From: an uncultured Desulfovibrio sp.
GTDB lineage: Bacteria; Desulfobacterota; Desulfovibrionia; Desulfovibrionales; Desulfovibrionaceae
DNA: 39,252 nucleotides
Assembly (NCBI GenBank): GCA_949291675.1
Contig: CASEWR010000201.1
Location: 1 to 39,252, forward strand
Reading direction: 5' to 3'
The notes beneath the pieces were generated by a model that did no database searches, had not been told where the DNA came from, and was given only the letters and a program-made list of their open reading frames with translations. The translations under genes were made by a program, and so were the position numbers. This document shows, in pieces, positions 1 through 6,510 of this stretch; the stretch's first letter is position 1; each line of letters begins with the position of its first letter.

Positions 1-2
1 GT

Positions 3-143
3 GTCTCGAGCAGATTGATTCGGAAGAAAGACTACCCTTCAATTCGCAACAAACTCTGGGGTGGTTCCCTATGGTCTCCAAGCTATTTTGCCGGAAGCTG
101 TGGAGGAGCGCCTCTCTCTGCCGTACGAAAATATATTGAATAA
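3..143 (+). CDS. tnpA: IS200/IS605-family transposase TnpA, C-terminal fragment (cut by window edge)
   Basis: The reading frame entering from the left edge gives 46 residues ending at the TAA at 141-143. It contains LWGGSLWSPSYFAGSCGG and ends AVRKYIE. This WSPSYF...GG...VxxYIE pattern is typical of the C-terminus of Y1 (HUH) transposases of the IS200/IS605 family, which move single-stranded DNA. From family knowledge, the tyrosine in the last helix (here in KYIE) is probably the catalytic one. The HUH motif lies outside the window. No TnpB/OrfB gene follows, so this is an IS200-like element with tnpA only, or a remnant. Confidence 0.75.
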   Translation, partial: VSSRLIRKKDYPSIRNKLWGGSLWSPSYFAGSCGGAPLSAVRKYIE

Positions 144-172
144 CAGAGGACTCCCCGGTAGGGTACGCCTTA

Positions 173-205
173 TATCTTCTCCCTGAAGGGAGAGGTTTTA
201 CGGCG
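173..205. mobile_element. Probable right end of the IS200/IS605 element (subterminal hairpin)
   Basis: Thirty bases after the transposase stop there is a perfect small hairpin, TCTCCC-TGAA-GGGAGA (178-193), followed by GGTTTTACGGCG. IS200/IS605 elements end in imperfect subterminal hairpins recognised by TnpA rather than in inverted repeats, and the position fits. The exact cleavage site cannot be fixed without an empty-site comparison. The T-run could also let it act as a terminator. Confidence 0.5.
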
Positions 206-208
206 TCT

Positions 209-442
209 TTGATAAACAGAATATGGTGTTATACAATTACAAGTTTTGATGAAACTTTTAAGAAGAATATAAAAGCTCAAGATTTTGTAGAATTATTTAC
301 AAATGGAGAAAGAAATGAAATTTTTTACAGATATTTTCGTGAAATAAATGCTCATTGTTATTATGTTTCCTTAGATGCATTGCTTGCAGATGCAGAATCA
401 AGAAACAATATATTTCTTGATATTATTAAAAAAACAGATTAA
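209..442 (+). pseudogene. AT-rich gene remnant next to the IS end
   Basis: A 77-codon frame with a TTG as first possible start, open upstream to about 140 through the IS end. It encodes a Phe/Tyr/Ile/Lys-rich soluble sequence (for example NEIFYRYFREINAHCYY). No ribosome-binding site is evident, and base composition is far more AT-rich than the genes to its right. The simplest reading is the C-terminal tail of a foreign gene whose front was separated by the IS200-like insertion. I do not recognise the family. Confidence 0.4.
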
Positions 443-538
443 TACGCTGACTCGGGAATTGGCTATGCCATTCGTCAATTGCAGACACCTGGGACACTTG
501 ATGGTGGCAATCCCACGGCAGAAAACAGGAGACCTATC

Positions 539-1264
539 ATGTCCACTCGGATTCCAGAGAGTGCACCCGGACAACAGACCAGTACTCAGACAGGAGCCCG
601 GACCAGTGCAACACTGTCTGAGATGCAGAGCGAACTGACAACTGCCCTGCAGAACTTTGAGGAGACAGCACAGCAACTGACACAAATCAAAAGCAGTCTT
701 GAGACTGAGCTGAAGGAACTCATGAGTAAGGAGCGCCAGGCAGAATTGACGAAAAGCCTGCTCCAGGGCGCTCTGGATGCTGTGCGCAGCAATCTGTCCC
801 GGGAACAGCTTCAGCCGGCAGTTCTCAACACTCTCAGGGAACTAGTGGCGGCAGATCTGCCCGCTGAGCAGGCACTGGCACGACTGACACAGGCTGAAAA
901 TGAGCTAATCGCCTTCACACAGCAGCTGTGCGAGACGAAAAATGAGCTTGTCACTGTACTCAGGGACGTCACAGAGCAGCTGCGCCAGACACTGGAGGCC
1001 AGGAACAGAGTGGCAGAGGCCCGGAGGAACAGGGACACCCTGGCCAGACAGCTTGCAGATCTTGCCCGGCAGCAGAAGGCAGGACAGGCAGGCGGAACAC
1101 TGCTGTACCAGCTGGCCGGAGCCGAGATGGAGCGCCAGCGCCTGAGCCGTGAGGTGGCCGACTTGCAGAAAGAGTTCCTGGTTGAGGACGAGGACGAGTC
1201 CGCACCAGCCCAAACTGGCAGAAGCAGACGTGCCAGAAGGAACAGGGCCAGACGGAAGAAGTAG
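539..1264 (+). CDS. Coiled-coil protein with highly basic C-terminus
   Basis: A 241-residue protein. The ATG at 539 is chosen because AGGAGA lies six bases upstream (527-532); an in-frame TTG at 479 lacks such a site. Residues about 25-220 are almost entirely heptad-like, rich in Glu, Gln, Leu, Arg and Ala, predicting one long coiled coil. A short acidic patch (VEDEDES) is followed by a tail of Arg/Lys (SRRARRNRARRKK), which could bind nucleic acid or acidic membranes. There is no signal peptide or membrane segment. It sits alone between the IS remnant and the DUF1232 gene. The function is unknown; a structural or nucleoid-type role is only a guess. Confidence 0.75.
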   Translation: MSTRIPESAPGQQTSTQTGARTSATLSEMQSELTTALQNFEETAQQLTQIKSSLETELKELMSKERQAELTKSLLQGALDAVRSNLSREQLQPAVLNTLRELVAADLPAEQALARLTQAENELIAFTQQLCETKNELVTVLRDVTEQLRQTLEARNRVAEARRNRDTLARQLADLARQQKAGQAGGTLLYQLAGAEMERQRLSREVADLQKEFLVEDEDESAPAQTGRSRRARRNRARRKK

Positions 1265-1482
1265 TCTCCCTGTCTCTCGATGAGGGCAGGCGGATAGCAG
1301 CAGCTCAGACAAAACCTGTATCGTGCACTCTCCCTGCCCATCCTCTCAAGTGCTGTGTGCCAGCCGGCCCCCTTTTCATCGTTGAGAAAGCACATCGGGG
1401 CACTTCTCGGTTTCCCTGAGAAACAATACCCTGCAACTCCGAACTGTCCCACAAGCTTTTCATATCTGCGGGCCTGGCAGCC

Positions 1483-1510
1483 TTGACAGGCAACTCTTGT
1501 GCTCTATTTC
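1483..1510 (+). promoter_or_regulatory. Candidate sigma70 promoter for the DUF1232 gene
   Basis: TTGACA (1483-1488) is followed after 16 bases by TATTTC (1505-1510). The -35 box is perfect and the -10 box matches four of six. It would give an untranslated leader of about 150 bases. Confidence 0.4.
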
Positions 1511-1528
1511 TTCTGAAGAAGGTCTTGT

Positions 1529-1565
1529 TTTTGCCTGCACGTGGCAGCTGTTCTGCCAGGCAAAA
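1529..1565 (+). other. Stem-loop in the leader of the DUF1232 gene
   Basis: The arms TTTTGCCT (1529-1536) and AGGCAAAA (1558-1565) are perfect complements. Inside them GGCAG (1543-1547) pairs with CTGCC (1553-1557), leaving a one-sided bulge. It lies between the candidate promoter and the start codon. It does not match a riboswitch I know, and its role is unknown. Confidence 0.35.
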
Positions 1566-1665
1566 GACACAGGGACTGGCAGAGTGACCACAGCCCCTGT
1601 CCTACAGGAAAATCCTCAACAAAAAGCACATCGTCCCACGTATTTTCATTTACTCGGAGCCAGGT

Positions 1666-2010
1666 ATGGCCGAAGACTACAGCAAATATCAGACACAGTA
1701 CTCCAGGGAATCCTTCTTTGCCAAAGTGAAGGACTGCGCCAAAAGCGCAGGCAGAGAGGTCCTCGTCAAGGCATTTCAACTCTACTACACGCTGGACAAC
1801 CCTGCCCTGCCGGCATGGGCACGGACTGCCATCATCGGCGCTGCAGGCTATTTCATCCTGCCCATTGACGCTGTGCCGGACATCATCCCCGCAGCAGGTT
1901 TCGCTGATGACCTTGCTGTGCTGGCAGGAGCCATCGCCACCACGGCAATGTACACTCGCAAAGAAGATCTGGAAAAGGCCGAAGCTGCCGTAGACTCCCT
2001 GCTTGGCTGA
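1666..2010 (+). CDS. DUF1232 / YkvA-family small membrane protein
   Basis: A 114-residue protein. The central part reads ARTAIIGAAGYFILPIDAVPDIIPAAGFADDLAVLAGAI. This has the YFILPIDAVPDxIPxxGxxDD signature of the DUF1232 (YkvA) family, small proteins with one or two membrane-associated helices whose biochemical role is not established. The N-terminus (about 40 residues) is soluble and charged, and the C-terminal tail is acidic. The start is the ATG at 1666, with a modest GGAG upstream. A strong intrinsic terminator at 2095-2122 ends the unit, separating it from the dot/pil island. Confidence 0.85.
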   Translation: MAEDYSKYQTQYSRESFFAKVKDCAKSAGREVLVKAFQLYYTLDNPALPAWARTAIIGAAGYFILPIDAVPDIIPAAGFADDLAVLAGAIATTAMYTRKEDLEKAEAAVDSLLG

Positions 2011-2094
2011 CTCAGCCCGGGAAGCCGGACAGCCGGGTCCTCTTCAGACAGCCTGCACATTTTTGCTGCCCGCACGGGCAGCGCATGCCACTTT

Positions 2095-2122
2095 CCCCGA
2101 CCATACGGCCGGGGATTTTTTT
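2095..2122 (+). terminator. Intrinsic terminator after the DUF1232 gene
   Basis: Arms CCCCGACC (2095-2102) and GGCCGGGG (2107-2114) pair with one mismatch around an ATAC loop and are followed by A and seven T (2116-2122). Confidence 0.75.
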
Positions 2123-2240
2123 GCCCGGACAATGCCTGGCACAAGTCCCGACTCCCGCTCGCAGCGTGCGTCTGCAAGGCTTGTTCCCTGTGCCCGCATC
2201 CGGGCCAGATCCTCTCTCCATGGCTGCTGCAAAAATTTTT

Positions 2241-2279
2241 AAAAAAATTGTTGACATGTCTTCTTTTTGTTTCTAAAAG
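2241..2279 (+). promoter_or_regulatory. Promoter of the dot/pil island with overlapping palindrome
   Basis: After seven A and a T lies TTGACA (2251-2256). A 17-base spacer leads to TAAAAG (2274-2279), a good sigma70-type arrangement in an otherwise GC-rich region. The -35 box overlaps the perfect 8-bp palindrome GACATGTC (2253-2260), a candidate operator. The block A7-T-NN-TTGACATGTCT recurs with two differences upstream of pilR (15887-15907), which suggests a shared regulator. Confidence 0.65.
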
Positions 2280-2464
2280 AGGACCTGCAAACACGTTGTG
2301 CCCCGCATGCAGTCCATAGACATGCCACGCACACGCCCTGCACAGGCAGGCCTGACAAGAGAAACGCACCTGAAGCTGAAGGTCAGACTGCCCGGGCCTG
2401 CATGTTCCCGGCGAGAAGACCAGAAACACCATATACGGCAGCAGTTATCGTGTGGAGACCCCCC

Positions 2465-3187
2465 ATGAAGAGCCTGACAAGACACACAAAGGTCTGTACG
2501 CAGCACAAAAAAGATGCGTGCAGCAGGCACAAAGCACATCAGTCTACCATCCCCCTGAAACATTTCCCCAGACTGCCATTGGAAGAGCCATCCGAAGAGC
2601 CATCCGAACAGTCATCACCAAAGCCCCCGATGCAGGCCCCTGTACAGTCCGCACAAAGGGCAGCAGAGACGCTTGTGCTGCCTTCTGCAACCCTGCCCGT
2701 CAGGCTTGGCATGCGTCTCACCATACTCTGCCTCCTTGCGGCCATCCTGTGCCTGAGTGGCTGTGCCACCCGGAAGAATGCGGACACAAGTGTGCATGGC
2801 CAGACCCTGGTGGACCGCTCCCTCAATGAGTCTGCCAATGCCATCATGGCGGATCTTGCCAGGCTCAACGGCTCCTGGCAGAGCTACGGTCAGCCCCGGG
2901 CAGCAAGCCCTTTGCGCATGCGCATGGACCTTGTCTTTGAGGGGCCTGTGCAGCATGCCCTGGAAAAGATCTGTGCCCACACAGGCTTTCGCCTGGTGAC
3001 AAAGGGCAGGCAGCGCTCTGTCCCCCTCATTGTCCATGTGCGCGCCAGACAGACCGAGGCCCTGCAGATCCTGCGCCTCATCGGCTTGCAGACCTCTGCC
3101 GGCGAGCAGATACGGGTGCTGGAACAGGAGAAAATCATTGAGCTTGTCTGGCTCAGCCGTGAGGAACAAAGGACGCTGCCGCGCTGA
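2465..3187 (+). CDS. dotD: DotD/TraH-like outer-membrane lipoprotein of the type IVB secretion core
   Basis: 240 residues from the ATG at 2465 (GGAGA six bases upstream). An alternative start at 2711 would give 158 residues, the usual DotD length, but has a weak ribosome site. A lipoprotein signal, MRLTILCLLAAILCLSGC, ends at Cys100 of the long form. The rest is a DotD-like domain (secretin N-domain fold: VQHALEKICAHTGFRLV...ALQILRLIGLQ). In Legionella, DotD with DotC takes DotH to the outer membrane; the IncI counterpart is TraH. The 82 residues before the signal are Pro/Glu/Lys-rich with repeats such as EEPSEEPSE. If translated they would make an unusually long pre-signal region. First gene of the island, nine bases before dotC. 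Confidence 0.75.
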   Translation: MKSLTRHTKVCTQHKKDACSRHKAHQSTIPLKHFPRLPLEEPSEEPSEQSSPKPPMQAPVQSAQRAAETLVLPSATLPVRLGMRLTILCLLAAILCLSGCATRKNADTSVHGQTLVDRSLNESANAIMADLARLNGSWQSYGQPRAASPLRMRMDLVFEGPVQHALEKICAHTGFRLVTKGRQRSVPLIVHVRARQTEALQILRLIGLQTSAGEQIRVLEQEKIIELVWLSREEQRTLPR

Positions 3188-3195
3188 GGAGGTGC

Positions 3196-4380
3196 ATGAT
3201 GCAAACACTGCAGACGCTTGTGGCGACACTGCACCCGGGACAAGCTGTGCAGGCAACTGCCTGCCCTGACAGGCCGGACAGGCCGGGTGATGCAGGCAGG
3301 CCGGGCCTGACCTGCGTCACGCTGGCCCGCCCCAAACGCTCCCCAAAACGCTCCCCCAAACGCTCCCCAGGGGACGCACTGCTGCCTGTGCTGCCTGCAT
3401 TCCCTGCTGTGCTTGTCCTGCTTGCCACCCTGCTTGCCGTCCTGCTGCTGGCCGCCCGGCCAGTACAGGCTGCCCAGGCGGCCGGACAGGCAGTCGGGGA
3501 CAGTGTGCAGGACTTTGTGGCACCAGGCTATCCGCTCTACGGCACGGACCAGACCTATACAGGCTTCGGGACCATGCCCAATGCGCCCACCCTGCCGGGG
3601 ACGTTCACACTTTCTGCTGGCGGCACAGCTGCTGCCGGCAGCATGGAGGAGGACAGAGAGGGCGCAGCACTGCGGGAACGCCTCATGCACATGCAGGAAA
3701 AAAGCGCAAAGGAGCAGGCCAGGGAGCGGGCGCAGCACATTCGTGACGAGAGCCTCAGACAGGCAGCAGGCACCATAGCCTTTCAGCAGGCAGTGCGTCA
3801 TCACTATGCCCGCCTTGGCGCCCTGTGCGAACAGCGCGCCCATGACTTTGACCGCATCTTCAACTTTCGTCAGCTTATGCTGGAGGGCAGAGTGCTGCCC
3901 CCTGTCATCAGCTGGATTGGCCCTGCCATGCGCCTTGAGAGTGCGGACGCTGCCACCAGCGTGGAGGCTGCCTGGCGCATTGAGGCACCTGCCCGCATTG
4001 TGAGCCGTGCCCCTGACTGGCGCGACTATCTGCTGACAGACTTTGCGGCCTTTGAGGCAGCACCGGGCAGTGTCCCGGAAAACAGCCACGAGCAGGCCAT
4101 CTGGCAGGAGGGCGTTGCCCTGGGCTGGGACGAGGGCCGCGAGCAGGCAAAGGAGCTCTTTGAGCTCAACATGGCCCGCCTGGTGACGGACTACCGGGGC
4201 ATGCTGCACTTTCGCATGCTGGCCCGTCAGGGCATGGTGAGCATGCCCGGCCTTGCCGAGGGACATCTGGGCCTGCGCGTTGGTGCCCGCACGCTGCACG
4301 TCAATGAGACAGTCTTTCGCATCACCCAGCCTGCAGCCTTCCTGCCCAGGGAAGCCTGGCAGGAGAACAGAAGACCGTGA
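3196..4380 (+). CDS. dotC: DotC/TraI-like type IVB secretion outer-membrane component
   Basis: 394 residues. GAGGAGG directly precedes the ATG at 3196, supporting this start. The body carries the DotC signature in order: an alanine/arginine-rich helical region, DFDRIFNFRQLMLEGRVLPPVI, RIVSRAPDWRDYLL, EQAIWQEGVALGWDEGREQA and LARLVTDYRGMLHFRML. DotC normally works with DotD and DotH in the outer-membrane part of the Dot/Icm or IncI transfer channel. The N-terminus is odd. About 60 hydrophilic residues, including a triple KRSP repeat, precede a hydrophobic segment (about 62-86) ending RPVQA-AQA. That looks like a signal peptidase I site, and there is no lipobox cysteine, whereas Legionella DotC is a lipoprotein. 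Confidence 0.85.
   Translation: MMQTLQTLVATLHPGQAVQATACPDRPDRPGDAGRPGLTCVTLARPKRSPKRSPKRSPGDALLPVLPAFPAVLVLLATLLAVLLLAARPVQAAQAAGQAVGDSVQDFVAPGYPLYGTDQTYTGFGTMPNAPTLPGTFTLSAGGTAAAGSMEEDREGAALRERLMHMQEKSAKEQARERAQHIRDESLRQAAGTIAFQQAVRHHYARLGALCEQRAHDFDRIFNFRQLMLEGRVLPPVISWIGPAMRLESADAATSVEAAWRIEAPARIVSRAPDWRDYLLTDFAAFEAAPGSVPENSHEQAIWQEGVALGWDEGREQAKELFELNMARLVTDYRGMLHFRMLARQGMVSMPGLAEGHLGLRVGARTLHVNETVFRITQPAAFLPREAWQENRRP
3334..3369 (+). repeat. 12-bp tandem repeat inside dotC
   Basis: Three copies of AAACGCTCCCC(A/C) encode Lys-Arg-Ser-Pro three times in the N-terminal extension of DotC. The unit is a multiple of three, so copy-number change would keep the frame. Confidence 0.8.
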
Positions 4381-4459
4381 GCACAGCGAACGGCAGACGC
4401 GAAAAACAGGTGCTAAACCAAACGCAAAAACAGACACGAAGAAACGTACGGGAGGTTCC

Positions 4460-5926
4460 ATGGCCCTGGTGCCGGCACGAACAGGAGGAAGCAGCCTTGT
4501 GGCAGACAGCTGGCAGTTCCCCGAGTCCTTTCCCGGCCAGTTCTCAGGACAGCTTTCCGGCCCCTTTGCAGAACAGCATGCCGGACAGGGTGCAGGCCAG
4601 CGGGCAGGTCACGTGAGCGACGTGCAGGCAGAACAGGCGCGCGACGTACAGGCTGGCGAGATCGCGCACACTTCCTGCCACTGCCAGCAGCAGCCAGGCA
4701 GACAGCCCTGTCAGCAGCCCGGCCTGCAGCTCGGTCTTCAGCCGGATCTTCAGCCTGACATGCAGCCAGGCTGGCTGCAGCAAGAGCTGCGCTTTCCTGA
4801 GCCCATACAGCATGAGATTTGTGCAGCACAGCTGGAGCGCCTGCTCCTGTGGTGCGTTGCAAAGCGTGCCTCGGACATTGTCTTCTGCCCCGGAGACCCT
4901 GTCTGGCTGCAGCGGGACGGGGTGTGGCTGCCTGTGACAGACACTGCCCTCACCGATGCAGAGACCCAGATCATTGTCAATGAGAGCTCGGGCCAGTCCA
5001 ACAGGGCAGGCATGGTGAAGACAGGACGCAGCCTGGACTATGCCTGGGCCATACGCATTCCCGGGCAGCGCGTGCTGCGCCAGCGCTTTCGCGTCAATGC
5101 CACCAGCTCCAACAAGGGCTTGTACGTTGTCATGCGCGTGCTGCCGCGCTCTCTGCCCAGGCTTTCCGACATGGAGGGACTGACTGCTGCCCAGAAACAG
5201 GCCCTTTTCCCCGAGGCAGGCCTTGTGGTGGTGTCAGGGGTCATGGGCTCCGGCAAGTCCACCCTGCTTGCAGCCATCCTGCATGAGGCAGCCCGCAGTG
5301 CAGGCAGACAGATTCTCACCCTGGAGGACCCTGTGGAATTTGACTTCTCATCCCTGCCCCTGGCAGAGCGCAGAGCCCCTGTCACTCAGTCTGCAGTGCA
5401 CATTGACGTGGAGGACTGGCTCTCCGGGGTGCGCACCCTCACGCGCAGAAAGGGCGAAATTGTCATGGTGGGCGAGTGCCGGGACAGGGAGACCATCAGG
5501 GCATTACTCACCACTGTGGAACAGGGGGTCACTGCCTATACCACCGTACATGCCCAGGATGTGCCCCAGACCATTACCCGCATGGTCAATGCCTTTCCCG
5601 AAGAAGAGCGCCTTTCCGTGGCAGCAGTGCTGGCTGCCAATGTGCGTGTGCTCATTCATCAGCGCCTTGTCCCGCGCCTTGTGTCCCGCCGGCAGGCAGC
5701 ACAGGCAGACATCCCCGGCCGCGTGGCCCTGCGGGAAATCCTGGTTCTGGACGACGCCATGCGCAGCCGCATCAGCACGCTGCGCTACGCAGAGCTTTTG
5801 CCTGAGCTTGCCCGCATGGTGCGCGAGCACGGCCAGAGCCTGGCAGCGGACGCACAGGCCAGGTTTGCCAGAGGCATCATCAGCCGCGAGACCCTGGAGA
5901 GCGTGTGTGATACCTCACAGGACTGA
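4460..5926 (+). CDS. dotB: DotB/TraJ-like secretion ATPase (PilT/VirB11 superfamily)
   Basis: 488 residues from the ATG at 4460, with GGGAGG four bases upstream. The C-terminal about 370 residues are a hexameric secretion ATPase: Walker A GVMGSGKST (about residue 260), Asp-box LTLEDPVEF, Walker B IVMVGECRD (about 334; the usual family form is GEARD) and His-box TAYTTVHA. DotB powers substrate transfer at the cytoplasmic face of the Dot/Icm channel. Legionella DotB is about 377 residues, so about 110 residues are extra. They are rich in Gln, Gly and Pro, with repeats such as FPGQFSGQLSG and LQPDLQPDMQP, plus a CHC. Position between dotC and icmT matches the IncI order traI-traJ-traK. Confidence 0.88.
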   Translation: MALVPARTGGSSLVADSWQFPESFPGQFSGQLSGPFAEQHAGQGAGQRAGHVSDVQAEQARDVQAGEIAHTSCHCQQQPGRQPCQQPGLQLGLQPDLQPDMQPGWLQQELRFPEPIQHEICAAQLERLLLWCVAKRASDIVFCPGDPVWLQRDGVWLPVTDTALTDAETQIIVNESSGQSNRAGMVKTGRSLDYAWAIRIPGQRVLRQRFRVNATSSNKGLYVVMRVLPRSLPRLSDMEGLTAAQKQALFPEAGLVVVSGVMGSGKSTLLAAILHEAARSAGRQILTLEDPVEFDFSSLPLAERRAPVTQSAVHIDVEDWLSGVRTLTRRKGEIVMVGECRDRETIRALLTTVEQGVTAYTTVHAQDVPQTITRMVNAFPEEERLSVAAVLAANVRVLIHQRLVPRLVSRRQAAQADIPGRVALREILVLDDAMRSRISTLRYAELLPELARMVREHGQSLAADAQARFARGIISRETLESVCDTSQD

Positions 5927-5989
5927 AGACGGCAGGCACGCTCCTCCCGGCATGCTGACACCATTTCCAGACAACAGTTTTCCCATGCC

Positions 5990-6256
5990 ATGATTCAGAC
6001 CTGCTGGCGTGACACAGCCCGCACTGTGCGCATTGCCTTTCTCGATGCCAGGGCCCTGTCCGGCTTCTTTGTGTGGATGCTGCACATGTGCTGGCCCACC
6101 TTCTGGATATCCCTGGCCATCACAGCCATCTTCCTGGCCCTGGAGCGCTGGGGCCTGACCCTGCCTGCAGCCCTGCGTCTGCTGCGCACAGCCCTGTTTT
6201 CCAGCAGGCGCTGCCACGAGAGCATGTATGTCTTGCGCTGCAGAGCACGGCCCTGA
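5990..6256 (+). CDS. icmT: IcmT/TraK-like small inner-membrane protein
   Basis: 88 residues. It opens with WRDTARTVRIAFLDARALSGFFVWMLHMCWPTFWISLAI and continues ERWGLTLPAALRLLRTALF. This reproduces the IcmT pattern: an N-terminal WR.TAR..RF..D.R, two membrane segments with WWTF/WPTFW, then a ..FG(L/F)..P..LR..R motif. IcmT (TraK in IncI) is a small membrane protein of the type IVB system, required for pore formation and egress in Legionella. No strong ribosome-binding site is visible before the ATG at 5990. It follows dotB by 63 bases. Confidence 0.8.
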   Translation: MIQTCWRDTARTVRIAFLDARALSGFFVWMLHMCWPTFWISLAITAIFLALERWGLTLPAALRLLRTALFSSRRCHESMYVLRCRARP

Positions 6257-6257
6257 G

Positions 6258-6327
6258 GCAAAGGCCCGGGGAGCAAAGGCCAGGATGCAAAGACCAGGGA
6301 GCAAAGACCAGGGAGCAAGGCTCAGGA
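6258..6327 (+). repeat. Five imperfect 14-15-bp tandem repeats between icmT and pilL
   Basis: Units related to GCAAAGACCAGGGA start at 6258, 6273, 6287, 6301 and 6315; the two at 6287 and 6301 are identical. They lie in the 254-base gap before pilL. No function is evident. Confidence 0.7.
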
Positions 6328-6510
6328 AGAAAGGCCCAGCAAAAGACGCGCAGAACGACAGCAAAAAAGGCTCACCACCCCCAGGGGACAGCCAGGACAA
6401 GGTGCAAGCCTGCAGCAGGCCCGCAGCAGGAGCACGGCACAACACGCAGCACGACACGCAGCAAAAGACCACAGCCCCACACCATGCAGCAGACACAGCA
6501 AGGAGAACGC

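Larger units (their letters stand above)
1265..1665. other. Gene-free stretch between coiled-coil gene and DUF1232 gene
   Basis: I find no convincing gene here. The stretch holds a possible sigma70 promoter (1483-1510) and a stem-loop in what would be the untranslated leader (1529-1565), each listed separately. No terminator is obvious directly behind the coiled-coil gene. Confidence 0.6.

Noticed and set aside
4253..4459. Extension of dotB upstream to a start inside dotC
   Set aside because: It would overlap the conserved dotC end, whereas the ATG at 4460 has an excellent GGGAGG site.
2890..4461. 523-codon minus-strand frame opposite dotC
   Set aside because: A product of high GC and biased codon use in dotC; Cys/Arg/Gly-rich without domain structure.
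6258..6330. CRISPR-like array
   Set aside because: Units are 14-15 bases and directly abutting, without spacers.
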